Shown one piece after another: positions 15,321 through 24,349 of a DNA stretch of 35,617 nucleotides. Origin of the DNA: Scatonaster sp045598705 (GTDB lineage Bacteria; Bacillota; Clostridia; Saccharofermentanales; Saccharofermentanaceae); contig JAZLMM010000041.1 in assembly GCA_045598705.1 (NCBI GenBank), positions 1 to 35,617 on the forward strand. The letters are read 5' to 3'. Position 1 is the stretch's first letter. Each line of letters opens with the position of its first letter. The notes under the pieces were generated by a model. That model was not told the origin of the DNA, ran no database searches, and worked only from the letters and a program-made list of their open reading frames with translations. The position numbers and the translations under genes are program-made.

Positions 15321-16868
15321 ATGTCAACGACAAACATTGTTATTATGGTTGCCATAGTGATCTATCTTACTGCAATGGTCATTATCGGCGCTGTCTTAAG
15401 TAAGCGAAACAAGAACACAGATGATTTCTACTTAGGTGGACGTAAGTTAGGTCCGCTTGTAACGGCGATGAGTGCCGAAGCTTCCGACATGAGTTCGTGG
15501 CTTCTGATGGGACTTCCGGCTGTTGCCATGATGACAGGTATTCCGGAGGCGTTCTGGACTGCCCTGGGTCTGGCTATCGGTACCTATATTAACTGGTTGG
15601 TCGTTGCGAAACGTCTCCGCGTCTACACAAGCAAAGTAGAGGCGGTTACTTTACCAGACTTCTTCGCGAAGCGTTTTGGTGATAAGAACCACATTATTAC
15701 GCTGATTGCCGCGCTGTTTATTGTTATTTTCTTTGTACCATATACAGCATCTGGATTTGCAGCCTGTGGTAAGCTTTTCTCCTCACTTTTTGGAATCGGC
15801 TATACTAAGGCGATGATCGTATCTGCGATCGTTATTGTTGTGTATTGCACATTGGGCGGCTTCCTTGCGGCTTCCACGACTGACTTCATTCAGTCAATCA
15901 TCATGACCCTCGCACTACTGGTTGTACTGGGTGTTGGTGAAGGTGTCGTGAATGGCTTTGGAAATGTCTTCGATAATGTCAAGAATTTCGATGGCTATCT
16001 CAATGTTTTCAAGGGTTATAACGTGAATACCGGTGCAATCGGTAGTTACGGTGCGCTTCCGGTTGTCTCCACAATGGCCTGGGGTCTTGGCTACTTCGGT
16101 ATGCCACACATCCTGCTGCGCTTCATGGCCATCGAGGATCGTGACAAACTCAAGCTTTCCCGTCGAGTTGCCTCCATCTGGGTCGTTATCTCCATGGGTA
16201 TTGCACTGATTATTGGCTTTGTAGGATATTCACTCATGCAAAGTGGCATCATTCCGACATATGCGGATGCTTCTTCAGCAGAGACCATCATCGTCGATAT
16301 TGCTAAATGGATTGCAGATCATGGATTTATCCCAGCTTTCGTCGGTGGTGTGATTCTTGCAGGTATTCTTGCTTCTACCATGTCTACGGCTGACTCCCAG
16401 CTTCTCGCTGCGGCTTCATCCATCTCTCAGAACCTGGTACAGGAAACTTTCGGCGCGAAACTCTCTGAGAAGAAGAGCCTGTGGCTGGCACGAATTTCCG
16501 TTATTGTGATTTCGGTCGTTGCTGTATTCCTGGCACTGGATCCGAGTAGTTCTGTATTCCGTATCGTATCCTTCGCATGGGCAGGATTCGGTGCGGTATT
16601 CGGACCGCTGGTTCTCTTCGCACTCTTCTGGAAACGCACGAATAAGTGGGGCGCGATTGCTGGAATGGTATCCGGTGGCGTGACGATCTTTGTTTGGAAG
16701 TTTGTCATTCGCGATGTGTTTGCTGATACCATTCTCAACATCTACGAACTGCTCCCAGCCTTCATTGTGGCTTCTATCTTCATCGTCGTATTCAGCCTAA
16801 TCACCAAGGCGCCGGATGAAGAAGTCGGAAAGACATTCGATCAGGTCAAGAAACTGACTAAGGCTTAA
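15321..16868 (+). CDS. putP: Sodium/solute symporter, PutP-like (probably proline)
   Basis: Member of the sodium:solute symporter family, 515 residues and about 13 membrane helices, the usual PutP size and topology. Family features include the early GRKLGPLVTAMSAEASDMSSWLLMGLP block, which contributes to sodium and substrate binding, and ILASTMSTADSQLLAAASSISQN in the eighth-ninth helix region. These match proline carriers well, but the substrate is inferred. The start at 15321 is preferred because AAAGGGG lies just upstream; the same frame is open for 31 more codons upstream, without a ribosome site. It stands alone between a divergent gene and its own terminator. Confidence 0.88.
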   Translation: MSTTNIVIMVAIVIYLTAMVIIGAVLSKRNKNTDDFYLGGRKLGPLVTAMSAEASDMSSWLLMGLPAVAMMTGIPEAFWTALGLAIGTYINWLVVAKRLRVYTSKVEAVTLPDFFAKRFGDKNHIITLIAALFIVIFFVPYTASGFAACGKLFSSLFGIGYTKAMIVSAIVIVVYCTLGGFLAASTTDFIQSIIMTLALLVVLGVGEGVVNGFGNVFDNVKNFDGYLNVFKGYNVNTGAIGSYGALPVVSTMAWGLGYFGMPHILLRFMAIEDRDKLKLSRRVASIWVVISMGIALIIGFVGYSLMQSGIIPTYADASSAETIIVDIAKWIADHGFIPAFVGGVILAGILASTMSTADSQLLAAASSISQNLVQETFGAKLSEKKSLWLARISVIVISVVAVFLALDPSSSVFRIVSFAWAGFGAVFGPLVLFALFWKRTNKWGAIAGMVSGGVTIFVWKFVIRDVFADTILNIYELLPAFIVASIFIVVFSLITKAPDEEVGKTFDQVKKLTKA

Positions 16869-16894
16869 TCAGCATGCTTCATAATAGATGAATC

Positions 16895-16931
16895 AAGCGG
16901 CTGCCTTCCATTTCGGAGAGCAGCCGCTTTT
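16895..16931 (+). terminator. Strong intrinsic terminator after putP
   Basis: Ten-base arms AAGCGGCTGC (16895-16904) and GCAGCCGCTT (16920-16929) form a GC-rich stem extended inward by further pairs, followed by TTTT. It lies 26 bases after the putP stop. Confidence 0.9.
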
Positions 16932-16940
16932 AAACAGATA

Positions 16941-17209
16941 ATGTGCAATGTTGATGTGATGAGCAAACTGATTATGTATGATTAGGAGCAGAACAACGCA
17001 CCAGCGATAATTATTCTCAAGAATTTAGCGATATTATTCTGGAACGCAAACGTATATAATCCTGAAACAGACGAAGTATTATATTGCGATATTGGTAGGT
17101 ACGACTCCTAAAGATATTTCAGTCTGTGTTTGATGCCATTCGAAGCACTTTACAGCCAATTCCGCTTAGTTCGGAACATTTACTAAAAAAACATCATATC
17201 GTCATATAA
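16941..17209 (+). pseudogene. Possible relic of a small gene (one nonsense codon, one frameshift)
   Basis: From the ATG at 16941 a frame reads MCNVDVMSKLIMYD, meets TAG at 16983-16985, then runs open to 17108 with protein-like content (ILFWNANVYNPETDEVLYCD). At about 17105 the sense-like reading moves to the next frame and continues through FQSVFDAIRSTLQPIPL to TAA at 17207-17209. The joined product would be about 90 residues. No ribosome site precedes the ATG and I recognise no family. A decayed coding sequence is one explanation; chance open frames are the other. Confidence 0.3.
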
Positions 17210-17490
17210 CAACATGCTACTAGTGAGTTAATTGTCACGAAAGTGACGTTGATTGCGGCGTATCTTTAGCGCAAGGTCGTCGATAATTCATTAGCCTCAA
17301 AAAGATAATCTACAATAGAAGAAGATTGAGGAGTGTTTGGTGTGTGGAAGTACCACAGAAACAATTCTTCAAGGCAAAAATTCTCATTTTATTTTCTAGA
17401 TTCACGGTTACACTCCAAAGTACTGCTTGGTGCTTTCGTTGTGAGGAATAGCCACACTTAATGCAGAAATGTAAATTATATGTAAAAACA
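17210..17490. other. Non-coding AT-rich stretch with small hairpins
   Basis: No gene is supported here. It contains a perfect tetraloop hairpin GTCAC-GAAA-GTGAC (17234-17247) and a five-pair hairpin TGTGG-AAGTA-CCACA (17343-17357). Neither is followed by a T-run. A small RNA is possible but nothing positively shows one. Confidence 0.35.
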
Positions 17491-17511
17491 CTGATATACT
17501 ACGCATATCAG
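17491..17511 (+). promoter_or_regulatory. Extended -10 promoter within an inverted repeat
   Basis: TGATATACT at 17492-17500 is an extended -10. The same bases lie in a seven-base inverted repeat, CTGATAT (17491-17497) and ATATCAG (17505-17511), which could be an operator. The predicted start point near 17507 places the following stem-loop at the very 5' end of the transcript. Confidence 0.45.
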
Positions 17512-17542
17512 TTAAAGAGAGACTTTTCAAGTCTCTCTTTAA
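17512..17542 (+). promoter_or_regulatory. Perfect 14-pair stem-loop in the leader of the zinc-ribbon gene
   Basis: TTAAAGAGAGACTT (17512-17525) and AAGTCTCTCTTTAA (17529-17542) are perfectly complementary around a three-base loop TTC. It ends 33 bases before the start codon. A long T-run is absent, so it may be a 5' stabilising hairpin or attenuator rather than a simple terminator. Confidence 0.6.
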
Positions 17543-17575
17543 CACAATTTGGTTTATGTGTGGGAGTGTGGAGAA

Positions 17576-18634
17576 ATGTATTGTTTTTCGTGTGGAAAAG
17601 ACATAGAAGAGGGTGTATCATTCTGCAGATTCTGTGGGAAACGTGTTGCGGATACTACAAAAAATGAAACCTCAGTTTCAGATAACAAGAAGTCATCTAT
17701 TAATAATAAAGACACTTCATCTAATGAAGAGAGATATACAAAAAGACGTGAAAATTCTTTCGCGGTTGCGGGTACAGTGCGGGAACCAGTAGTCAAAGAC
17801 AGAGCATCGAATCAGACGAAATCTGTTAGTCATCATGTGGCAAGTGGTGCATATGTTCCTAAAAATCAAATACAACGTGATAGACATTATGTACCAAGTA
17901 ATCCTGTGAGAGATTCGCTTTGGGTTAATGTGATTGGTATTATAGGGTCAATATTTCTGGCCATTTCTATGTTTGTCCCTTTCTATTCAGTGAAAGCCTG
18001 GGGAGAAACTAAAAGTATAAGTTACTTCAGTGGTAATAAAGAAACAGCAATATTTGTTTTAATTGCATCAATTGCTGGAATTGTGTTGGCATATGTTGAT
18101 TCTAAAGAAACCAAGATTGCTTTTGCTGCATATGCAGCCATAATTACTCTATTCTTATATAGCGAAAATAAAGGTGTCTCAGATTTCTTTGATTGCGCAG
18201 TTGGTTACTACATGATGATATTATCTTTGATAGCAATATTGGTGGCTGGTGTAGCTATGATCGTATACATGGTTTCCGACAGCAAATCTGAGACGGGGAG
18301 AAGCATTCAGGTCGCGAGTCGAAAACCTGCTGAGGAATTTAATCGCCCACTTCGTCAGGATGAATGGAGATGTACTTGTGGACGAATCAATCCTAACTAT
18401 ACTGGAACATGCTACTGTGGTTCAAAAAAACATCAGGCACGGGCTTCACAAGCTGGAGGCTCTTCTGAAAAGGCGTTGAACGGAAATGAGAAGACTGTTT
18501 TGACTAGTAGTGAAAACAACGGGAAGCTTGACGAAACAGATAAAATCAAGTATCTGAAAGAATACAAAGAACTGCTCGACAATGGTGTGATTACGAAAGA
18601 GGAATTTGACGAAAAGAAGAAAAATCTGTTGTGA
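17576..18634 (+). CDS. Zinc-ribbon membrane protein with C-terminal SHOCT motif
   Basis: A 352-residue protein with parts in clear order. An N-terminal double-Cys zinc ribbon (MYCFSCGKDIEEGVSFCRFCGK) is followed by a Ser/Asn/Lys-rich linker (about 30-120), then about four membrane helices (VIGIIGSIFLAISMFVPF, AIFVLIASIAGIVLAYV, AFAAYAAIITLFLY, MMILSLIAILVAGVAMIVYMV). A second Cys cluster, WRCTCGRINPNYTGTCYCG, resembles a RanBP2-type finger, and the last 30 residues (LKEYKELLDNGVITKEEFDEKK) match the SHOCT motif, a small module common in membrane and stress proteins. Function is unknown. The start at 17576 fits the first Cys pair at the N-terminus and a GGGAG upstream. The next gene begins seven bases later. 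Confidence 0.8.
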   Translation: MYCFSCGKDIEEGVSFCRFCGKRVADTTKNETSVSDNKKSSINNKDTSSNEERYTKRRENSFAVAGTVREPVVKDRASNQTKSVSHHVASGAYVPKNQIQRDRHYVPSNPVRDSLWVNVIGIIGSIFLAISMFVPFYSVKAWGETKSISYFSGNKETAIFVLIASIAGIVLAYVDSKETKIAFAAYAAIITLFLYSENKGVSDFFDCAVGYYMMILSLIAILVAGVAMIVYMVSDSKSETGRSIQVASRKPAEEFNRPLRQDEWRCTCGRINPNYTGTCYCGSKKHQARASQAGGSSEKALNGNEKTVLTSSENNGKLDETDKIKYLKEYKELLDNGVITKEEFDEKKKNLL

Positions 18635-18640
18635 AACTGA

Positions 18641-19936
18641 ATGTATTCTAATAAAGAAAATACTGTGAGAGGTCGAGCAGTGAAACATGTTTCTAAAAAT
18701 GGAAAAGTAAATAAGAATTGTGTTATTTGGGCAAGTATTCTATGCTTTTGTTTTTTGGGGCCAGGCTGCTCTAAGAAAACAAAGAATTATATTGGTTCAG
18801 GAAATATTTCTAATGGCGGGTTTGCTACCGGAAATCAGAAGTATACTTTCTATGTATCGAAAAATTCTATGGGCGAAAGTATTCTATGGATGCAAAACAA
18901 CGACTCTGAAGAAGTTAAGAGAATACATAGTTCAACATGTGCGGTTGACAGACTAACACTTGCTGGAGAGTTCTTGTTCTACAGAAGTGTAGAGCCCAAT
19001 CAAACTGGTTATGATATTACTATCTCACGGTACAGTTTTGACAAAGATGGAACGGAAATTATATATAGCTACCATAGTTTTAGTCAAAATGGCCTTGATT
19101 TCGTAACAATATGGGATAGTTCAATATTCTTTAGTGAAGAGTTCAGGGTCTTGAAGTGTGATTTGGATGGTAGTAATCAAACGCTTCTGTACGAGAGTGA
19201 AACCAGGAATCGCGGGGTTTCCAGTATGCCTATATGTGTTACCAAGGATAAAGTGCTTTTTGTTGAACCAGCGTATTTTGTTCATGGTGGAAGTTACTTC
19301 GGAGAAGTGTATTCGATGAACCATGATGGTAGTAATCTTACTGCTTTGGGGGTGCAATCAGATAGTGAAAGTAATTTCTTTGCAGATGGCACTTGGCTAT
19401 ATTATATGAGTTCACGATGTAAGTTGGATGGCAGTGAAGTAGAGACTCTATGTGACTACACTACTCAAATTAATTGTTTGAACGATGATGTATTCTATGG
19501 TGACTACGATAAAATATGTTTGCTAGGAGAGGATACAAATGCGACAATTAGTACTTCCGGTAATTGGATAGGAGGATTTGTTATAGTCGGTGACAGGATT
19601 TTCTTCCACTGTTTACATGGTGGGCAAGAATTACTATATTCGGTTCAAACTGATGGAAAGAATGAAATGATTCTCTGCGGAAATGCAACAAAGTACATAT
19701 ATCGTGCATTTGCGTTTTACCGACAGCAGGAGGATAAGGACATGTGCTTTATTGTTTTGCCAAGCGAGATATATGACGCGCAGGAAGAATATGGAGAAAT
19801 AGGGTTCACAGTACGAGTGTTGCAGGACAATCAGATCGGCGCTCAATATGCAGAAGTGATAGTTGATACAGATGTCGGTGAAGTGAGCGACGACAGAGGA
19901 AATAGATGGTTGCTGGATGATAAGGTTTGGAAATGA
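18641..19936 (+). CDS. Secreted lipoprotein with predicted beta-propeller (DUF5050-like)
   Basis: The 431-residue protein has a basic N-terminus, a hydrophobic segment (VIWASILCFCFLGPG) and a Cys in GPGCSKK that probably carries lipid, although the box is not canonical. The remainder repeats short beta units built around D-G-S/N turns, such as VLKCDLDGSNQTLL, VYSMNHDGSNLTAL and LYSVQTDGKNEMIL, which is the pattern of DUF5050-type beta-propellers common on clostridial surfaces. The ATG at 18641 has no ribosome site. A GTG at 18680 has AGAGG seven bases before it and may be the true start. It appears to be co-transcribed with the zinc-ribbon gene upstream. Confidence 0.75.
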   Translation: MYSNKENTVRGRAVKHVSKNGKVNKNCVIWASILCFCFLGPGCSKKTKNYIGSGNISNGGFATGNQKYTFYVSKNSMGESILWMQNNDSEEVKRIHSSTCAVDRLTLAGEFLFYRSVEPNQTGYDITISRYSFDKDGTEIIYSYHSFSQNGLDFVTIWDSSIFFSEEFRVLKCDLDGSNQTLLYESETRNRGVSSMPICVTKDKVLFVEPAYFVHGGSYFGEVYSMNHDGSNLTALGVQSDSESNFFADGTWLYYMSSRCKLDGSEVETLCDYTTQINCLNDDVFYGDYDKICLLGEDTNATISTSGNWIGGFVIVGDRIFFHCLHGGQELLYSVQTDGKNEMILCGNATKYIYRAFAFYRQQEDKDMCFIVLPSEIYDAQEEYGEIGFTVRVLQDNQIGAQYAEVIVDTDVGEVSDDRGNRWLLDDKVWK

Positions 19937-20043
19937 GTTGCCACTTCAAAAAAGATAGGATTGGAAAAGCCTATAGAAGCGAAGAAAAGATTTCTTGTGG
20001 TAAGATTTTCAATAAGTTGTTCTTTGACCATGTCTATTGCTAA

Positions 20044-21699
20044 TTACCAGCGCTGTGTTTGTTCTGATACACGAAGCAGGAAATTGCCAGTCAACGGGTC
20101 TTTCTGTTCGTAATCGAAGCGATTCTTATCCGGAGGATTCTTGACGAAATCCGGACGACTTTTCGGCTTCTCACGAAGGTAGTAGTCCAAAGTGAGGGCT
20201 TCACGGAAAGACTCCACAAGTTCAGTTGTCTTTTCTTCAACAAAATCCAACAGGATTTCATAGCGCCGAGACCTTGCCGGCATAATGGTGAAATACTGAT
20301 GAGCTTGATAATAATCAGCAAGACAACTAAAGAAATCGAATGGTGTACCAAAGCAATCAAGTAGAAGTGCCAATGTAGTCTCGAACTGATGGGAATTGAA
20401 ATAGATGTCCACTAGTTCGGCCATACGCTTTAGATGACATAATTCGTCGAAACGAAGCCATCTTGTGGAGAGAACTTCATAGGGCGCTGCGTCCTCGTAG
20501 AGGATATTGTATTGCACACATTCTTGTTCGATTGGCGTGCCTTTCAGTACTTTCAAGAACCCGAGCTGAAGTTGTGTCGGTTGCATAGCATATACGTCGT
20601 TAAAAGAACTCCTGAAACTGCGAAGTCCTTCATAGGGAAGTCCTGCAATCAGATCCAGATGGAGTTTCAGATTGTGAGATGCAGTCAGTCGCTGCATTAC
20701 ATTCCTGATTTTCTCGATTGATGCGGGACGGGAAATTGCCTGAAGTGTATCAAGATTTGTAGTCTGAATGCCGATTTCTAATTGCACCTGCCCCGGACGC
20801 ATCTTCGTAAGTAGTTCGATCTCTTCGTTGTCCAGCGTCTCAGCGGTAACTTCAAAATGAAAATTCGTGATCCCGTTATCGTGCGCTTGGATATATCGTA
20901 GTATGGTCTTGCTTCTTTGTTTGTCGCTGTTGAAAGTACGGTCAATAAACTTGACTTGTGGTACATGTTCATCTAAGAAGAACTGAAGTTCTTTTAAGAC
21001 GAATGGAAGACTTCTATAACGGACAGATTTGTCGATCGAAGACAGACAATAACTACAGCGGAATGGACATCCACGTGAGGATTCATAGTAGACAATCCGA
21101 TTGGAGAAATCGGTCATACCATCTTCATAGATAAACGGTAGTGCGTCCATATCAGTCGCTACCTGGTCGATAACTTCCGGACGCTCAGAAAGCGCGAGAT
21201 TGGGAATATCGGAGAAATTCTTCAGATAGGGCTTTGTGTCAGCGGTTGGATAGATTTTTACATCTTCATCATCTGCACATGCGTATTGTTTTCCTTGGTG
21301 TACTGAAGCTTTGACATACTCGCCGATGATGCGGGTACTGCAGCGTTCACCTTCACCTACAATGATACCTCGCAGTTGGGGATAATCGTGAAGTAATTCT
21401 TGATAGTTGTAAGAGACTTCCGGTCCGCCTAGCCAGATATCTGTGTTCGGCAGAACTTTGGGCAGTTCCACAATCAGACGACGGACCAAGTCGATATTCC
21501 AGATATAGGTCGAAATACCGACGGCATCAGGCTGAATCTCACAGATTTCCGATAGTATAGCATGGAAAGGCTGGTTAATTGTGAATTCTATGACAGAAGA
21601 AGCATCCGGATAAACTCGTTCCGCAAAGCCATGTAGCGAATAGATGGCTGGGTTGGAGTGGATGTATTTTGCATTAATAGCGATAAATAGAAAATTCAT
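20044..21699 (-). CDS. B12-binding radical SAM protein (DUF4080 type)
   Basis: A 551-residue enzyme with a cobalamin-binding-like N-domain (about 1-160, with VGISTYIWNIDLVRR and WLGGPEVSYNY) and a radical SAM domain whose iron-sulfur ligands are CPFRCSYC in RGCPFRCSYCLSS. Later landmarks FEVTAETLD and QLEIGIQTTN are normal for the TIM barrel. The C-terminal 150 residues correspond to DUF4080. The usual DxH-type cobalamin His is not obvious. The substrate is unknown; such proteins act on tRNA, peptides or small molecules. It follows the glycosyltransferase gene by 21 bases and is probably co-transcribed with it. Confidence 0.85.
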   Translation of the reverse strand: MNFLFIAINAKYIHSNPAIYSLHGFAERVYPDASSVIEFTINQPFHAILSEICEIQPDAVGISTYIWNIDLVRRLIVELPKVLPNTDIWLGGPEVSYNYQELLHDYPQLRGIIVGEGERCSTRIIGEYVKASVHQGKQYACADDEDVKIYPTADTKPYLKNFSDIPNLALSERPEVIDQVATDMDALPFIYEDGMTDFSNRIVYYESSRGCPFRCSYCLSSIDKSVRYRSLPFVLKELQFFLDEHVPQVKFIDRTFNSDKQRSKTILRYIQAHDNGITNFHFEVTAETLDNEEIELLTKMRPGQVQLEIGIQTTNLDTLQAISRPASIEKIRNVMQRLTASHNLKLHLDLIAGLPYEGLRSFRSSFNDVYAMQPTQLQLGFLKVLKGTPIEQECVQYNILYEDAAPYEVLSTRWLRFDELCHLKRMAELVDIYFNSHQFETTLALLLDCFGTPFDFFSCLADYYQAHQYFTIMPARSRRYEILLDFVEEKTTELVESFREALTLDYYLREKPKSRPDFVKNPPDKNRFDYEQKDPLTGNFLLRVSEQTQRW

Positions 21700-21720
21700 A
21701 TGTGATTGATCCTCAAAATG

Positions 21721-23307
21721 TTATGGCAAAGTGGATGTTCGGACGAATATATCATATAGGGCATCTTCATCCTCTGTGACATAGAAAGTGTAGCCGCTTT
21801 GCTCAAAGAAGGAAAATAGATCTTGAATGGCTTCTTCGTCGAGGTCTTGCGGATCCCAGAAAGCAATTACATCCGGTTGTGCAGAACGGATGTAGTTTGT
21901 CTGTTCGGCATACATTTCAAAACTAGCTTCACGCGGAATGAAGAAATACTTGAAGTCTGGAGTTGCATAAGTCTTGCTATAGCAGAATGGGAAGCAAAGG
22001 TTATAGTAATAGATTGTTGTACTATCTGGATGGGCTTCAAAATAGGTATCCATAGCTTGTTCGACAGGAGGGGCCTCATGGGGAATAGAGGGATCGAGGA
22101 TTACGCGATTCATGGTATAGTTGACTGTGATGAATACGGCAAGGATAACCATGGCTATGCGCGTGGTTTTCTGGTTGATGAATGCATATAGCAGGTCGAC
22201 CAACAATACACATGCCCAAATGTATAGCGGAATCAGTAGTACAAAAGTATAGGGAAACACTTCTGCAAAAGCAAGTATTGCGTAAGTGATAGCACTGCAA
22301 ATCACAAGTATAACACGAGTCATACGGTTCTCTTTGGCATTCAGAAATGCATAGGCAGTCAGAATTAGAAAGGCAAATAGCAATACGATGACGAGACTGT
22401 TCTGCACATCGACAAAAGGACGGGAAAAGAGTAGGTGGATGCCACCTTTCTTGGCATATACGGTGTTGAATTTGAAATAGGCATATATGAAATCGGACAA
22501 AGCGTGCTGACTCGAATAGTAAATGAAGAAGGGTGCACAGACTGTTACAATTCCAAGTAGAAATAATCCACAGGAACAGAAGAAAGACTTCCAATATTTG
22601 CGCGTCAACAGCCAGAGAAGATAGAATCCGATGAAAGTAAGATAGTAGATACACACATTCAACTTAATCATGAAGACTGCGCCACAGCTGAGACCAAGAA
22701 GCAACATTTCTAAAGTGGTAAATGCTACATGATAAGGAGGCCTATCTGGCTTGTCCTCATCTGACTTTGTTGCGGAAGGGGAGGTGCTTCCATTTGAATG
22801 ATATCGCTTGATTCCTCGTACATAGAGATATTCAGAAAGCAGAAGTATCAGTAAGATAAAGTGATCTGGTTTGGAACCACTTGAGAAAAGTGAACGCGAT
22901 TTGACGAAGAAAAGAATGAGCACGAGAACTGTGCCACCTAATGCTCGATCTTTGTCAAAGAAAAGACGAAGAATCCGATACATCATAACGAAAGAAACTG
23001 CGTTGATGGCCATAAATATTAACAGGATTCCAATTGTGTGACGGCCGGATAGCAGAAGCCCTAGAGCATAGATCACGTAGGTGAGTGGACCTTTATGATC
23101 AAAAAGATCACGATATGGAATCCGTCCGCGAAGCCATCCGAGTGAAATGGTGTGATAACAGATTTCGTCAGTCTCGAAGATGTAGCGGTAGATTGGTGAG
23201 AATGGACAGGACATAAAGGTCACGAAACAAGCAAATACAATCAAACCCAAGTAGACCCGTCGATCGAATTGATTCTGATTCTGTGCTAGTTTAGGTGTTT
23301 CTTCCAT
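21721..23307 (-). CDS. Multi-pass GT-C-fold glycosyltransferase
   Basis: A 528-residue membrane protein with about ten to twelve hydrophobic helices and a soluble C-terminal domain from about residue 410. The first extracellular loop holds FETDEICY and LFDHKGPLTY, which correspond to the acidic catalytic region and the D-H-K/P-P motif of ArnT/PMT-like enzymes. These use a polyprenyl-phosphate sugar donor outside the membrane to glycosylate lipids, proteins or polymers. The acceptor cannot be told. GAGGA lies eight bases before the ATG. It leads the minus-strand pair with the radical SAM gene. Confidence 0.75.
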   Translation of the reverse strand: MEETPKLAQNQNQFDRRVYLGLIVFACFVTFMSCPFSPIYRYIFETDEICYHTISLGWLRGRIPYRDLFDHKGPLTYVIYALGLLLSGRHTIGILLIFMAINAVSFVMMYRILRLFFDKDRALGGTVLVLILFFVKSRSLFSSGSKPDHFILLILLLSEYLYVRGIKRYHSNGSTSPSATKSDEDKPDRPPYHVAFTTLEMLLLGLSCGAVFMIKLNVCIYYLTFIGFYLLWLLTRKYWKSFFCSCGLFLLGIVTVCAPFFIYYSSQHALSDFIYAYFKFNTVYAKKGGIHLLFSRPFVDVQNSLVIVLLFAFLILTAYAFLNAKENRMTRVILVICSAITYAILAFAEVFPYTFVLLIPLYIWACVLLVDLLYAFINQKTTRIAMVILAVFITVNYTMNRVILDPSIPHEAPPVEQAMDTYFEAHPDSTTIYYYNLCFPFCYSKTYATPDFKYFFIPREASFEMYAEQTNYIRSAQPDVIAFWDPQDLDEEAIQDLFSFFEQSGYTFYVTEDEDALYDIFVRTSTLP

Positions 23308-23388
23308 GTGGATATTCCTCGTGATTCTTGCAAACTATTAGAATTATAACAGATTTTGACTTTTGTGGGAGTAACCCCATCCATTTGC

Positions 23389-23418
23389 TTGACTTGTCAA
23401 GGTTTCTGCTCATACTAT
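23389..23418 (+). promoter_or_regulatory. Candidate promoter for the NUDIX gene
   Basis: TTGACT (23389-23394) and TACTAT (23413-23418) are 18 bases apart. The spacing is slightly long and the -10 imperfect; a start near 23425 would leave a 37-base leader. Confidence 0.5.
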
Positions 23419-23461
23419 TATGAAGACAAGATTGGGATGTAAATAAGAGGAGATGCAAGGA

Positions 23462-23950
23462 ATGAATCGATACGAGACGACGCTTTGCTACATATATAGT
23501 TCTCAAGGTGTGCTGATGCTCCATCGGACGAAGAAGGAGAACGACATTAACAAAGATAAGTACATTGGCGTGGGCGGACACATTGAACACGGCGAATCGC
23601 CGGATGAATGCATCCTTCGCGAAGTATGGGAGGAGACTGGGCTGCGGATGAAGTCATTCCAGCTTCGTGGCGTAATCACTTTTGTCATTGATGAGATCGA
23701 TGAGATGACATTTCTATATACCTGTGATGAATTTGAAGGGGAGTTACGGGATGGTGATGCCTGTAATGAGGGGGAACTAATGTGGGTGAAAGAAGATTGT
23801 GTGGAACAACTTCCTATCTGGCCGGGTGATAAGATATTCTTCCGACTTCTCGCCACTCGTCAAGATGTGTTCTCACTAAAGTTGACTTATGTGAAGGATG
23901 AGTTGATCGAGGCTGTGGTCGATGGTAAATCTGTCGTGATGGATATATGA
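23462..23950 (+). CDS. NUDIX hydrolase (MutT/8-oxo-dGTPase-like)
   Basis: A 162-residue NUDIX protein. The full box is GGHIEHGESPDECILREVWEETGL, in which the REVWEE glutamates bind the metal that cleaves nucleoside diphosphate linkages. The GVLMLHRTKKENDINKDKYIGVGGH lead-in resembles MutT/YtkD relatives that clear oxidised nucleotides, although other substrates are possible. The start at 23462 was chosen because GGAG is nine bases upstream; an ATG at 23453 abuts that site. It shares a bidirectional terminator with the convergent HEAT-repeat gene. Confidence 0.85.
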   Translation: MNRYETTLCYIYSSQGVLMLHRTKKENDINKDKYIGVGGHIEHGESPDECILREVWEETGLRMKSFQLRGVITFVIDEIDEMTFLYTCDEFEGELRDGDACNEGELMWVKEDCVEQLPIWPGDKIFFRLLATRQDVFSLKLTYVKDELIEAVVDGKSVVMDI

Positions 23951-23979
23951 AAAAAGAACCGCACCAAAGGTGCGGTTCT
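23949..23979 (-). terminator. Intrinsic terminator between convergent NUDIX and HEAT genes
   Basis: Perfect 11-base arms AGAACCGCACC (23955-23965) and GGTGCGGTTCT (23969-23979) close a three-base loop. On the minus strand the stem is followed by a run of T, a textbook terminator for the HEAT gene. On the plus strand the following CGTCATTT is weaker but may also end the NUDIX transcript. Confidence 0.9.
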
Positions 23980-24007
23980 CGTCATTTCACAACATGTAGG
24001 CGAGAAA

Positions 24008-24349
24008 TTAGAACAGAGGAGTCTTCATCTTCTCATAAGCTTCTCTTGCTACGGCACGAACACTCGGATCGGAATCAGCAAATGCGAGCTTCTTCACATA
24101 CTCTTCGCAATGTTTCGCATTAATCATGCCAGCGGACTCAGCTGCTGCTGCACGAACCATCGGTGAAGAATCGCGGAACAGGGGAATCAAGTTCATCCCT
24201 GTCTCGTAGGAATTAATCTGCCCCATTGCTTTTGCTACTGCCAAGCGGATCTCATCTTCTGGATCATCGACCATCTTCAACAGCGCACCCAGATTCTGTT
24301 TCTTACCAAGCTTCTCAATCTTCTCGCTCAATCTATCAATCTTTGCCAT
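24008..24349 (-). CDS. Small HEAT-repeat protein
   Basis: A 113-residue, all-helical soluble protein with at least three HEAT-like repeats: ALLKMVDDPEDEIRLAVAKAMG, NLIPLFRDSSPMVRAAAAESAG and KKLAFADSDPSVRAVAREAYE. Each has the D-P/S-V-R turn typical of PBS-lyase-type HEAT units, which serve as protein-protein scaffolds. The start at 24349 was chosen because AAAGGGG is eight bases upstream; the frame extends 16 codons further without a site. Its partner is unknown. Confidence 0.8.
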   Translation of the reverse strand: MAKIDRLSEKIEKLGKKQNLGALLKMVDDPEDEIRLAVAKAMGQINSYETGMNLIPLFRDSSPMVRAAAAESAGMINAKHCEEYVKKLAFADSDPSVRAVAREAYEKMKTPLF

